From the NCBI GenBank assembly GCA_963808965.1, contig CAWEHU010000027.1:1-64000 (forward strand): DNA of 64,000 nt. The letters run 5' to 3'. Below, piece after piece: positions 35,725-43,821 of this stretch. This DNA comes from CAWEHU01 sp963808965 (GTDB taxonomy: Bacteria; Pseudomonadota; Alphaproteobacteria; Acetobacterales; Acetobacteraceae). Made by a program: the position numbers and the translations under genes. Every line of letters starts with the position of its first letter. Position 1 is the stretch's first letter. The notes beneath the pieces were generated by a model, which saw only the letters and a list, made by a program, of their open reading frames with translations, was not told where the DNA came from and made no database searches.

Positions 35725-36585
35725 TCAGCGAGCGACCGGACGCGAGGCGTCCGCCGTCCATTGCGACATCGAGCCGTCATAGAGCTTCGTGCCGGGGCGG
35801 TGCAGGACCTCCGACAGGACGAACCAATCCGTCGCCGCCAGATGGCCGGTGTTGCAATAGGTCGTCGCCGGCTTGTCGCCGACCTTCGCGAACAGGCGCG
35901 TCAACTCGGGGTCCGGCTTCAATCTGCCATCGGCCGTGAGCGCCTCCGTCTGGTCCACCCAGACCGCGCCCGGAAGATGGCCATACTCCCGGACAGCGCT
36001 GGTCTTGGACCGGCCTTCCCACTGGGCCGGAGGCCGCGCATCGACGAGCGTCGCGTCGCCCGTCTGAATCGTCCGCTCGACCTCGGCGAGCTCGGCTCGA
36101 AGCGCCGGATCGTATTGCGGCGTAAACACCGCTACGGCTCGAGCCACTGGCCCGGCCTGCATGGGTAAACCGGAGGCCTCCCAGGCGCGCCATCCGCCGT
36201 TGAGGATCGAGACATCGTTGTGGCCAAGCACGCGGAAGGTCCAGTACACCCGGGCGGCTGCGCCGAAATCGTCGCCGACGATCACGGCTTTGTCCGTGTC
36301 GGCCACGCCAAGTCTCCCGATCGTGGCCGCGATCTCCGGAACCGGCGGAAGAGCGCCGCCCGACCCGTCGGGCAGCTTCACGCGCCAGCCGGCCCTCTCG
36401 TAATCGGCGGCAATCGCGCCCGGAATGTGCGCGATCTCGTGGGTGGCCTGCGTGCGCAGGTCCAGCACGACGACGTGGGGATCGGCCATGTGTTGGGCCA
36501 GCCACTCGGCCGAGACGAGCGGCTGGGCTCGCGCCGTGGCTGAACCGGCCACGAGGGCGGAGACGACAAGGAGGACGAAGCGCAT
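35725..36585 (-). CDS. Periplasmic thiosulfate sulfurtransferase (two-domain rhodanese)
   Basis: The product has 286 residues. The signal peptide MRFVLLVVSALVAGSATARA probably ends at ARAQP. The first rhodanese domain (VVVLDLRTQATHEIAHIPGA) is inactive. The second has TLVDARPPAQWEGRS and the catalytic loop ATTYCNTGHLAATDWFVLSE with the active-site cysteine. It moves sulfane sulfur from thiosulfate to cyanide or thiols in the periplasm. A GTG codon directly before the ATG is an alternative start. With the YeeE-type carrier 107 bases downstream it could feed sulfur into the cell. Confidence 0.92.
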   Translation of the reverse strand: MRFVLLVVSALVAGSATARAQPLVSAEWLAQHMADPHVVVLDLRTQATHEIAHIPGAIAADYERAGWRVKLPDGSGGALPPVPEIAATIGRLGVADTDKAVIVGDDFGAAARVYWTFRVLGHNDVSILNGGWRAWEASGLPMQAGPVARAVAVFTPQYDPALRAELAEVERTIQTGDATLVDARPPAQWEGRSKTSAVREYGHLPGAVWVDQTEALTADGRLKPDPELTRLFAKVGDKPATTYCNTGHLAATDWFVLSEVLHRPGTKLYDGSMSQWTADASRPVAR

Positions 36586-36629
36586 CACCCGATTTCCCCC
36601 GGTTTGGAGCAGGTTTTTCTCGACACAGC

Positions 36630-36656
36630 ATATTTAGGGGCGCACTAGAAAAATAT
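36630..36656. promoter_or_regulatory. Inverted repeat in the rhodanese/Lrp divergent promoter region
   Basis: ATATTT (36630-36635) and AAATAT (36651-36656) are arranged as an inverted repeat with a 15-base spacer. They form the only A/T-rich stretch in the 110-base region between the divergent starts of the rhodanese and Lrp genes. Size and symmetry suit an Lrp/AsnC-type operator, but this is inferred from position and symmetry alone. Confidence 0.35.
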
Positions 36657-36695
36657 CCTACCAAAGATCGCAGCTAAGAGGGGCGGTTTACACCT

Positions 36696-37160
36696 ATGGC
36701 TTCCGAAAAGGAGATTGATCGCCTGGATCGCGAAATCCTTCGGCTGCTCGGTGCCGACGCCTCGCTATCGCTCGCGGATATCGCGGGCCGCGTCGGGCTG
36801 ACGCCGACCCCGTGCTGGAAGCGCATACGGCGCATGGAACTGGCCGGCATCATCCGCGGCCGCGTGGCGCTGCTCGATCAGGGGAAGGTGGGGCTCCCGG
36901 TTTCCGTTTTCGTCGAAGTCGAAACGGCCGATCATTCCGCCGACTGGCTAAAGCGGTTTGCCGACGTGATCGGAGAAACCGCGGAGATCGTGGATGCGTG
37001 GCGGATGAGCGGAAATGTGGATTACCTGCTCCATGTCGTCGTGCCGGACATCGCCGCCTACGACGGCTTCTATCGGCGGCTCATCGCGGCGGTCCCGCTG
37101 CGCAACGTGACCAGCCGCTTCGCGATGGAGCGGATGAAATCAGCGCCACTCCCGATCTAA
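36696..37160 (+). CDS. Lrp/AsnC family transcriptional regulator
   Basis: The product has 154 residues. The N-terminal winged HTH is LDREILRLLGADASLSLADIAGRVGL followed by TPTPCWKRIRRMELAGIIRG. The C-terminal RAM ligand domain includes VSVFVEVETADHSADWLKRF, GNVDYLLHVVVPDIAAYDGF and LRNVTSRFAMERMK. TPTPCWKRIRRMEL is the pattern found in the DecR/YbaO subgroup, which responds to cysteine. It is divergent from the rhodanese and transporter genes, so it probably controls sulfur acquisition or detoxification. Confidence 0.92.
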   Translation: MASEKEIDRLDREILRLLGADASLSLADIAGRVGLTPTPCWKRIRRMELAGIIRGRVALLDQGKVGLPVSVFVEVETADHSADWLKRFADVIGETAEIVDAWRMSGNVDYLLHVVVPDIAAYDGFYRRLIAAVPLRNVTSRFAMERMKSAPLPI

Positions 37161-37268
37161 ATTTGGCGCTCCCTCGTCCGAATTTTTGGCTCCTCGTTCC
37201 CCAGGCGAAAACTTCTTTTAACGCGATCGTGGTCTCCTGCTCTGCAACCGGGAGTTGGAGAGGCTGTC

Positions 37269-37562
37269 GTGGTAAAAAGCAGACTTGTTAACCGTAACGT
37301 CGTTGCGGAGCGTGGGCGAACCAGCATGCGGCTGGAGCCGGAACTGTGGGACGCACTGTACGAGATTTGTCAGCGTGAGGGCATCGGGGTCGGAGAACTG
37401 ATCCGGCAGATCGAGGCCAAGGGCCATGCCGGCGGGCGCACCAGCGCCGTTCGCGTCCATGTGCTGCAGTACTTCCGTGAAGCAGCCACACAGGAAGGGC
37501 ACGCGGCGGCAGGTCATGGCGGCTCGGGGAAGCGCGTTTCGCTGTCCGCTTGCGCGGCCTGA
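37269..37562 (+). CDS. Ribbon-helix-helix domain protein
   Basis: The product has 97 residues. It starts with GTG (MVKSRLVNRNVVAERGRTSM) behind GGAGAGG. The RHH_4-type core is RTSMRLEPELWDALYEICQR and EGIGVGELIRQIEAKG, followed by SAVRVHVLQYFREAA. Such proteins bind DNA as dimers, and many alphaproteobacteria have one small copy. The target is unknown. It converges on the DUF2889 gene with 6 bases between the stops. Confidence 0.85.
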   Translation: MVKSRLVNRNVVAERGRTSMRLEPELWDALYEICQREGIGVGELIRQIEAKGHAGGRTSAVRVHVLQYFREAATQEGHAAAGHGGSGKRVSLSACAA

Positions 37563-37568
37563 TCGGAT

Positions 37569-38171
37569 TTAATTCTTGGCCGAGCTAGCAAGCGGTTCGG
37601 ACTGTCTCGCCCCGACCGCATCGCTTCCGGTGTAGAACTGAGGCCAGCGGCGGCGCACGATCGGGCTATCGCTGCCGTAGGCGTAGCAGGAATCGATCAG
37701 CGCCGGCCGTTGTCCCGGTGGTGCCTTCGCGCGCTCCTTCCGAGCACGGACGGGGTAGAGGGTCTGAAAGGCGACGGTCGCGACCTGCTGGAGCAGTTCG
37801 CGCAAATGCGTGCATCCCTGCGTGCCACCCACGCGGGCTGCTGCTTCCTTGAGAAACCCGGGCTTGATCGTGAGGCCAGCGAGCCGGGCAAAATTGGGGG
37901 CCGCCGCCGGGCAGATCGTATATGGCGTGTGATCCGAGACCGCCTCGCAAGCGAGGATTTGGAGACCTTCGTCTACCGTCATGCGCAGCCACATGCCGTG
38001 CAGCGGCTCGCCGGGTTCGATCCACCCGCGATCCTCGAGGTCGAACCCGTAGCTCTTAATATCCGTGAGATGCGCCTCGATGTCGAACAGGCCGTCCCCG
38101 CGCTGGTAGCCTCGGAGCGCGATGTCGCGCGAATGCAGCAGCTTGCGCTCCTGGGGCTCGCTCAGCGGCAT
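37569..38171 (-). CDS. DUF2889 domain-containing protein
   Basis: The product has 200 residues from MPLSEPQERKLLHSRDIALR. The DUF2889 pattern shows in GYQRGDGLFDIEAHLTDIKS, MWLRMTVDEGLQILACEAVS, TPYTICPAAAPNFARLAGLT and the conserved GGTQGCTHLRELLQQVATVA. C-terminal residues ~140-200 are basic. The function is unknown; the conserved CP/GC-H residues suggest a metal or catalytic site. It is monocistronic. Confidence 0.87.
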   Translation of the reverse strand: MPLSEPQERKLLHSRDIALRGYQRGDGLFDIEAHLTDIKSYGFDLEDRGWIEPGEPLHGMWLRMTVDEGLQILACEAVSDHTPYTICPAAAPNFARLAGLTIKPGFLKEAAARVGGTQGCTHLRELLQQVATVAFQTLYPVRARKERAKAPPGQRPALIDSCYAYGSDSPIVRRRWPQFYTGSDAVGARQSEPLASSAKN

Positions 38172-38286
38172 TTGGATCTCCTTCCGTGCAATCGGGCCGA
38201 GCCGATATGGGTCCAAATGCTGCGGGTGCAAACCCTTGGGTTAACGAATCGCACCCCCCAGAATAAATGCCTACTAGCGAGTAGAG

Positions 38287-39966
38287 TCAGGCCTCGCAGC
38301 CCTCATCGCGCAATAACTCCGTCACGGTCTGGACGGGAACGTCGTCCGACGTGAAGGCCTGGCCGATGCCGCGCACAAGCACGAAGCGCAACGCGCCGTC
38401 CCGCACCTTCTTGTCCCGGCGCATGTGTCCGATCAGCGCGGCGGCGGAGAATCGCCGGTTCAGCACGCGAAGTTCGGCCGGCAAGCCTGTCTCAGCAACG
38501 TGTCGCACGACGCGTTCGGCCTCCTCATCGGTGCATAACCCGAGCCGCGCCGAGAGGCGGAACGCAAGCCCGAGACCGACCGCGACCGCCTCGCCGTGGA
38601 GCAAGCCGCCGCTATAGGCGTATTCGGCTTCCAGCGCGTGGCCGAAGGTATGGCCGAGATTGAGCAGGGCGCGGCCATCGCTCGGCTTTTCTTCCCGCTC
38701 GTCGTCGCCGACCACGGCGGCCTTGAAGGCGCAGGCCCGCATCACCGCCTCGGCCTGTATCTCGCGATCGCCGGCAAGCAGCGCCGCGCCGTTGCGTTCG
38801 CACCACTCGAAGAACGCCGCATCGCCGATCAGCCCGGCCTTGGCGATTTCCGCGTAGCCGGCGCGCAGCTCGCGCGGTGGCAAGGTCGCGAGGGTGCCTG
38901 TGTCCGCCAGCACCATGCGGGGCTGGTGGAAGGCGCCAAGCAGGTTCTTGCCGTGACGGGTGTTGATGCCAGTCTTGCCGCCGACGCTGGAATCGACCTG
39001 CGCCAGCAGCGTGGTGGGCGCCTGAACGAAGGGGAGGCCCCGAAGGGTGGTCGCCGCGGCAAATCCGGCGAGGTCGCCGACCACGCCCCCGCCGAGCGCG
39101 ATCACCGCCGTCCGTCGCTCCACCCCGGCATCGAGCAGGGAATCCACGACCTGTCCGTAGGTCTCCAGTCTTTTCGAGCTCTCTCCCGGGGCGACGACCA
39201 CGCGCTCCGCTTCGATTCCGGTCTCAGCCAGTCCGTCGAGCAGCGCCGGCAAATGCAAGCGCGCGACGGCCTCGTCCGTTACGATGACGGCGCGCTTCTG
39301 CTGCAGCACCGGGGCGAGCAGGGCGCCGGCACGGGCCAAGACCCTCTCACCGATCACAACGTCATAGGCGGCCGATGTAAGCGAGACGGAGAGGCGCCGG
39401 GGCGCCCGCCAGCCGAGCACGGCATCGAGCACGCGGCTCGTGGTCGTGTCCGGACTCTCATCGCCACAATCCACCACGATGTCCGCCTCCGCATAGATCG
39501 GGTGCCGGACCCGCATCAGTCGATCCAGGATCTCCGCCGCATCCCCATTCGCGAGCAACGGCCGGTGATCGCGCCCCGCGACCCGGCGCACCAGCGTCGG
39601 AAGCTTGCAACGCAGCCAGACGGAAACGCCTTCCCGGCGCACGGTGGCGCGCGTGGTCGGGTCGAGAAACGCTCCCCCGCCGAGGGCCAGCACGAGCGGC
39701 TCGGCGGAGAGCAGACGATGGATGACCCGCCGCTCGCCGTCCCGGAACGCCGGCTCGCCATAACGGGCGAACAACTCGGAGACGGTGCAGCCCGCCGCCG
39801 CCTCGATCTCGGCATCGGCGTCGAGGAACGGCATCCCGAGCCGGGCCGCCAGCCGACGCCCGATCGAGGTCTTTCCCGCTCCCATGATCCCGACCAGAAC
39901 GATGCTGCGACCTGCCAGAGCATCGGGCAGCCGGACGATCTCCCTCAAGGCAGTGTTGCGCGTCAT
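38287..39966 (-). CDS. aroKB: Fused shikimate kinase / 3-dehydroquinate synthase
   Basis: One continuous 559-residue frame from MTRNTALREIVRLPDALAGR encodes both enzymes. Residues ~20-185 are AroK: P-loop VGIMGAGKTSIGRRLAARLG, FLDADAEIE, LALGGGAFLD and the lid region VAGRDHRPLL. Residues ~195-559 are AroB: GESSKRLETY, ALGGGVVGDLAGFAAATTLRG, QVDSSVGGKTGINTRHGKNL, the zinc-binding LLNLGHTFGHALEAE and MRRDKKV. AroB makes 3-dehydroquinate from DAHP, and AroK phosphorylates shikimate two or three steps later. In most relatives the two are adjacent separate genes. Here no stop or start separates them, and I see no sign of a frame artefact. Confidence 0.93.
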   Translation of the reverse strand: MTRNTALREIVRLPDALAGRSIVLVGIMGAGKTSIGRRLAARLGMPFLDADAEIEAAAGCTVSELFARYGEPAFRDGERRVIHRLLSAEPLVLALGGGAFLDPTTRATVRREGVSVWLRCKLPTLVRRVAGRDHRPLLANGDAAEILDRLMRVRHPIYAEADIVVDCGDESPDTTTSRVLDAVLGWRAPRRLSVSLTSAAYDVVIGERVLARAGALLAPVLQQKRAVIVTDEAVARLHLPALLDGLAETGIEAERVVVAPGESSKRLETYGQVVDSLLDAGVERRTAVIALGGGVVGDLAGFAAATTLRGLPFVQAPTTLLAQVDSSVGGKTGINTRHGKNLLGAFHQPRMVLADTGTLATLPPRELRAGYAEIAKAGLIGDAAFFEWCERNGAALLAGDREIQAEAVMRACAFKAAVVGDDEREEKPSDGRALLNLGHTFGHALEAEYAYSGGLLHGEAVAVGLGLAFRLSARLGLCTDEEAERVVRHVAETGLPAELRVLNRRFSAAALIGHMRRDKKVRDGALRFVLVRGIGQAFTSDDVPVQTVTELLRDEGCEA

Positions 39967-40043
39967 CTCGCCGGAAGGTAGCACACGCGGCAACGCGGAG
40001 GCCAAGCCGACGCGGGAACTGCATCGGGACCGTGACCGGCGAA

Positions 40044-40187
40044 ATGAGCCGCATCTTTTTGATCGTCGTCGTCGCCGGCCTCGTCCTGCTCGGGGTCGTG
40101 ATCGTGATCCTCGGCACCTTCCCGCCGAATCCCAACCCGCACCCCGTTCAGCGGGTCCTGCCGAACGAGAAGTTCCAGGGCCACTGA
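40044..40187 (+). CDS. 47-residue single-helix membrane protein
   Basis: It starts MSRIFLIVVVAGLVLLGVVI, ends VIL followed by GTFPPNPNPHPVQRVLPNEK and FQGH, and stops at 40185-40187. An in-frame GTG at 40032 is an alternative start. One hydrophobic helix is followed by a proline/asparagine-rich periplasmic tail. A similar tiny gene is seen between aroK and xer in related bacteria, though I cannot verify that here. It is 11 bases upstream of the recombinase gene and probably co-transcribed. The function is unknown. Confidence 0.75.
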   Translation: MSRIFLIVVVAGLVLLGVVIVILGTFPPNPNPHPVQRVLPNEKFQGH

Positions 40188-40198
40188 GCTCGATCGGC

Positions 40199-41092
40199 GT
40201 GGACCGCCATCTCGAGGCCTTCCTGGAAATGTTGGCGGCGGAACGCGGCGCCGCCCGCAATACCTTGGCCGCCTATGAGGCCGACCTGACCGATTTCGAG
40301 GCTTTCCTCCGCAGCCGGGGCACGACGTTGGCCGGAGCCGATGAAACTCAACTGCAGGCCTATATGGCTAATCTGCAAGCCGTGGGTCTGTCTGCCCGGA
40401 CCGCCGCGCGCCGTCTCTCGGCTCTTCGCCAATTCCATCGTTTCCTGCTCCGTGAGAGCGTGCGCCGCGACGATCCGACCGATCTCTTGGATGCGCCGCG
40501 CCTGCCTCAGGCGCTGCCGAAATATCTCACCGAGCAAGAGGTGGATGCGTTGCTGGAGGCCGCCGGGCGCCGGTCCGGCCCTACGGCCCTGGTCGCGAAG
40601 GCGGCGCTCGAAATCCTGTACGCCACGGGCCTGCGCGTCTCCGAGCTTCTGTCCTTGCCGCGCACCGCGCTCGCGGGTGACGCGGCCGTGCTGCTGATCC
40701 GCGGCAAGGGCGGGAAGGAGCGCATCGTTCCGCTTTCCGACCCGGCGCGACAGGCCGCCGCCGCGCTCGCCGAGACCCAGGCGAAGGGGACCCGCTGGCT
40801 ATTTCCCGGCCGGGATCCTCGCCGCGCCATGACGCGCCAGGGATTCGCGCTGCTGCTCAAGCATGTCGCGCTAGAGGCCGGGCTCGACCCCGCGCGTGTT
40901 TCGCCGCACGTTCTGCGTCACTCCTTCGCCTCGCACCTGCTCGCGCGTGGCGCCGATCTGCGCAGCCTGCAGCTTCTGCTCGGTCACGCAGATATCGGCA
41001 CGACGCAAATCTATACGCACGTATTAGCCGAGCGGCTCGCACGGCTGGTCGAGCTGCATCACCCGCTGAGCCAGGAGTCGGTTACGGGGTAA
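40199..41092 (+). CDS. xerD: Tyrosine recombinase XerD
   Basis: The product has 297 residues from a GTG start (VDRHLEAFLEMLAAERGAAR). The N-terminal SAM-like core-binding domain (SARTAARRLSALRQFHRFLL) precedes the catalytic domain. That domain has Arg in ILYATGLRVSELLSL, Lys in RGKGGKERIVPL, HVLRHSFASHLL and LGHADIGTTQIYTH with the nucleophilic tyrosine. It resolves chromosome dimers at dif with XerC. XerD rather than XerC is chosen because of the neighbouring aroK/aroB, the usual alphaproteobacterial context. The 3' end overlaps the convergent DUF4157 gene by ~11 bases. Confidence 0.92.
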   Translation: MDRHLEAFLEMLAAERGAARNTLAAYEADLTDFEAFLRSRGTTLAGADETQLQAYMANLQAVGLSARTAARRLSALRQFHRFLLRESVRRDDPTDLLDAPRLPQALPKYLTEQEVDALLEAAGRRSGPTALVAKAALEILYATGLRVSELLSLPRTALAGDAAVLLIRGKGGKERIVPLSDPARQAAAALAETQAKGTRWLFPGRDPRRAMTRQGFALLLKHVALEAGLDPARVSPHVLRHSFASHLLARGADLRSLQLLLGHADIGTTQIYTHVLAERLARLVELHHPLSQESVTG

Positions 41093-42917
41093 AGAAACGC
41101 GCGAGCACCCGCCGGTCGTGCGGGTCCGCCGGCTGCTGCTTGGCCCCGGAAGCGCCGCAGCTGACGATCCCCGCCCGGTAGCGGATGCATTCGGGGCGTA
41201 GATCGCTCGCGGGCGGGTCGTACAATCGCGCTTCGGGAAGCTGCTGCGCGACCCATTCGGCGCGTCTCCGTCCGAGATCGAGATTGTAGGCCGCATCGCC
41301 CTCGCCGGAAGCCGCCCCGATGAGCTGCACGCGGAGATGGGGATTGTCCCGAAGCACCTGCTGCAGTTGAGTGACGGCGTCCGGCCCGTCGGAGGCCAGC
41401 ACCGATCGGGCCTCGCCCGTACTCGCTTGCGGCCGGTCGAAGCGGAAGAAGATTTCGAGCGATGTGGGCGTGCTGGCAACCGGGCTCGGCGCCGGCTGCG
41501 GTGTGGGCGCAGGAGTCTGCGCTGGTGGGGTTTGAACGGGACGGCTTTGCTGGGTCTGTGGCGGCGGTGTCTGTTGCGGTGGCGGCGCCAAGGGCGGAGC
41601 TTGTTGCACCCCTCTCTCCGGCCGGGAAGGCTGCTCGCGCGGGTAGCGCAAAAAGACTCGATTGAACTGGAAGCCGATCGTCACGCCGATGAACCCGGCA
41701 TCCTGCGGGTTCGGGGTTCCCGCCGGCGCATTCCCGAGATCTGTGTGCTGGTACCCGCCTGAAACACCGGCAAACAGCTGCCATTGGCTCCGCTCACTCT
41801 CGCGCAAAGTCCAGGCCCATTGCACCCCAAGCGGCACGCTGACCGAGGTACCGGCGACCGTGCGATTGCTGCTGAACGCCTCCGCCACGCTCGGCTGTAG
41901 ATAGACCTGGAGCTGATGCTGGTTCTGTGCGCCCCAGGTGAGAAAGACCCATGTCGGCTGAAGATAGCCGGCCAGCTGGCCTCCGGCCCCGGCGCCGCCG
42001 AACAGACCGGCTCCCTGAAGACCGAGCCCGAGCTCGAAACCGCGCTCACCGCTGTGCAGGCTCCAATTGAGCACCGTGGCCAGGTTTGGCTGATACAGCG
42101 TATCGAAGGGCGTGTTCGTCGCCGAGGGCGCGCGCAGGATCGATGAGACGCCGTTCGAGCCGCCCAAGGGTGCCTGAAAGGTTGCGAAGCCGAAAGGCAC
42201 CTGGAGCGTGAGCCGTGGTTGCGGCAGATCCTCCTCGGTGGACGTTCCGGTCGATGTTCCGGAAGAAGCCTGGCGCTGAAGCGTCCGAGCCGTCCCTGGT
42301 CCCGCTTCACTCGACTGCTGGACGACATGCGACAGCTCGTGCGCGAGCAACTGGCGGCCGCTGCTGGTTCCGGGCTGATAAGCGTGACTGGGCATCACCA
42401 CATCGCGCCCGACCGTGTAAGCGTGCGCGTTTACCGCCCTCGCCGAAGCCTCCGCGCGCGCGTCGGTATGGACTCGCACCTGGCTGAAATCGTAACCGAA
42501 GCGCGGCTCCAGGAAGGTGCGGGCGGAGGCATCGAGCGGCTCGCCCGCTGAGCGGAGCACCTCATACACGATCGGCGGCGCTTCGGCTGGTCCGCCTGGG
42601 TTCCCGATGCTTCTGCGGCGGGCCGGTCCGCTTTCCGGATCCTCCCCCTCGCATGCCGCGCAATGGTGCATGACTCGGTCGGCCATGCGATCGGCCTCCG
42701 CTTCCGCGGGATCATCCGTCCGTCCTATGGGGAGCTTGCGCGGCAATGGCGGGCGGCCCGCCGCAATTCCGATTTTGCTGAAGCTGAATGCGGCAGTAGG
42801 GAAAGTCGATCCGGCGGGCGCCTGACGCGGGCTCGTGCCGGGCTTCGGCACGCGCGTCTCCGGACTGTCGCGCTTAGCTGCTGAAGCGGCTTTCGGGAGG
42901 AGCATCGCCCGCGACAT
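41082..42917 (-). CDS. DUF4157 / beta-rich region / OmpA-like C-terminal protein
   Basis: The product has 611 residues and no signal peptide. Residues ~65-205 are DUF4157: DDPAEAEADRMADRVMHH, DASARTFLEPRFGYDFSQVR, VHTDARAEASARAVNAHAYT and a zinc-metalloprotease-like QLLAHELSHVVQQS (HExxH, residues 193-197). Residues ~225-430 alternate aromatic and polar residues with many glycines (GFELGLGLQGAGLFGGAGAG), like an outer-membrane beta-structure. Residues ~432-490 are a Pro/Gln/Thr linker. Residues ~495-600 resemble OmpA (LEIFFRFDRPQAS, LRVQLIGAASGEGDAAYNLD, GRRRAEWVAQQLP). DUF4157 is usually tied to contractile-injection-system cargo or peptidase-processed toxins. No such system is nearby. The role is unknown. 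Confidence 0.8.
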   Translation of the reverse strand: MSRAMLLPKAASAAKRDSPETRVPKPGTSPRQAPAGSTFPTAAFSFSKIGIAAGRPPLPRKLPIGRTDDPAEAEADRMADRVMHHCAACEGEDPESGPARRRSIGNPGGPAEAPPIVYEVLRSAGEPLDASARTFLEPRFGYDFSQVRVHTDARAEASARAVNAHAYTVGRDVVMPSHAYQPGTSSGRQLLAHELSHVVQQSSEAGPGTARTLQRQASSGTSTGTSTEEDLPQPRLTLQVPFGFATFQAPLGGSNGVSSILRAPSATNTPFDTLYQPNLATVLNWSLHSGERGFELGLGLQGAGLFGGAGAGGQLAGYLQPTWVFLTWGAQNQHQLQVYLQPSVAEAFSSNRTVAGTSVSVPLGVQWAWTLRESERSQWQLFAGVSGGYQHTDLGNAPAGTPNPQDAGFIGVTIGFQFNRVFLRYPREQPSRPERGVQQAPPLAPPPQQTPPPQTQQSRPVQTPPAQTPAPTPQPAPSPVASTPTSLEIFFRFDRPQASTGEARSVLASDGPDAVTQLQQVLRDNPHLRVQLIGAASGEGDAAYNLDLGRRRAEWVAQQLPEARLYDPPASDLRPECIRYRAGIVSCGASGAKQQPADPHDRRVLARFFTP

Positions 42918-43006
42918 GACATACCCAGAGAACGGCGAAGCTTAACACCCCTGCCCTAGGCTCGGCCGTGCTCCGTTTGCAACGAAGTGTGTCTCGCGCT
43001 CCTTAC

Positions 43007-43810
43007 TTACTGACTCAAATGCATCAGCGCGTCGCGTAGCGGTTGGCTGGAGGCGGAGAACAACCCGCCGAACGGCGTGTCGAGATCGAGAATGACGAAA
43101 ATCGCCGACGCGATCGACACCGCCCCGAGCCCGAGTGTGATGAAAACGATCAGGTTCCGCGGCGCGCTCAGCCCGAAGCTCGCAAACACGACGACCAGCC
43201 AGAACACCAATACGGCATAGAAAGGAACGGAGATGGAGCCGTGCGCCTCTTCGATCAGCTTCCAGCGCTGCTGCGTCAGGCGCTCGAAGTCGTTGAGGCA
43301 GTCGGACGCGAGCCTGCGATGCATGGCGTCCTCTGGCTGGAGACGACGGAGTTCCAGCTCGACGTGGTTCAGCATGCCGCCGAGAGCGAGACTCTCCAGG
43401 TCCGAGTTGTTTTGGGAATTCGGTAGCTGACGGGGATAGTAGTCGCCTGCGGGCGGAGGCTCGTCGGGCCAGGTGCTGGCGATTGCGGCCGCGGTGTAGC
43501 TGCGCAGCAGTTTGCGCGCCGTTTCCGTTTCCGGTCCGTATTCGCGCATGGTTCGGTCCAGTTGGATCAGTTCGATCCCGAGGCCGCGTACGTCCTGGTC
43601 CACACCGTCGAACGAGCTCTTGACAGAGGTGGTCAGCAGCCCGAGCACCAGTGCCGCGAACGTCACCAGCATCGTGCTGACGAGCGCGACCAGCTGGGAC
43701 GTCTCCCGGTTCCAGTGCCGCTCCGACAGCAAGGGCCGGACCAGCAGGCCCACCGCACTGCTCCCGAGCAGGATCCCGAGCAGCACGGTGGCGGTGGCAA
43801 GCTCGTTCAA
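43007..43810 (-). CDS. DUF4239 (bestrophin-like) membrane protein
   Basis: The product has ~267 residues from a TTG start (LNELATATVLLGILLGSSAV); the frame extends upstream but that part is the shadow of the transporter gene. Two N-terminal helices contain SERHWNRETSQLVALVSTML and VTFAALVLGLLTTSVKSSFD. A cytosolic helical part follows, then two C-terminal helices (VLVFWLVVVFASFGLSAPRN). The family resembles bestrophin anion channels by profile. It follows the NRAMP-like gene by 11 bases on the same strand and may be co-transcribed. Confidence 0.8.
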   Translation of the reverse strand: MNELATATVLLGILLGSSAVGLLVRPLLSERHWNRETSQLVALVSTMLVTFAALVLGLLTTSVKSSFDGVDQDVRGLGIELIQLDRTMREYGPETETARKLLRSYTAAAIASTWPDEPPPAGDYYPRQLPNSQNNSDLESLALGGMLNHVELELRRLQPEDAMHRRLASDCLNDFERLTQQRWKLIEEAHGSISVPFYAVLVFWLVVVFASFGLSAPRNLIVFITLGLGAVSIASAIFVILDLDTPFGGLFSASSQPLRDALMHLSQ

Positions 43811-43821
43811 TCCCCGGACCC

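Noticed and set aside
38596..39981. 461-residue plus-strand open frame
   Set aside because: It is antisense to the AroK-AroB gene; composition is His/Arg/Gly-rich and no motif is present.
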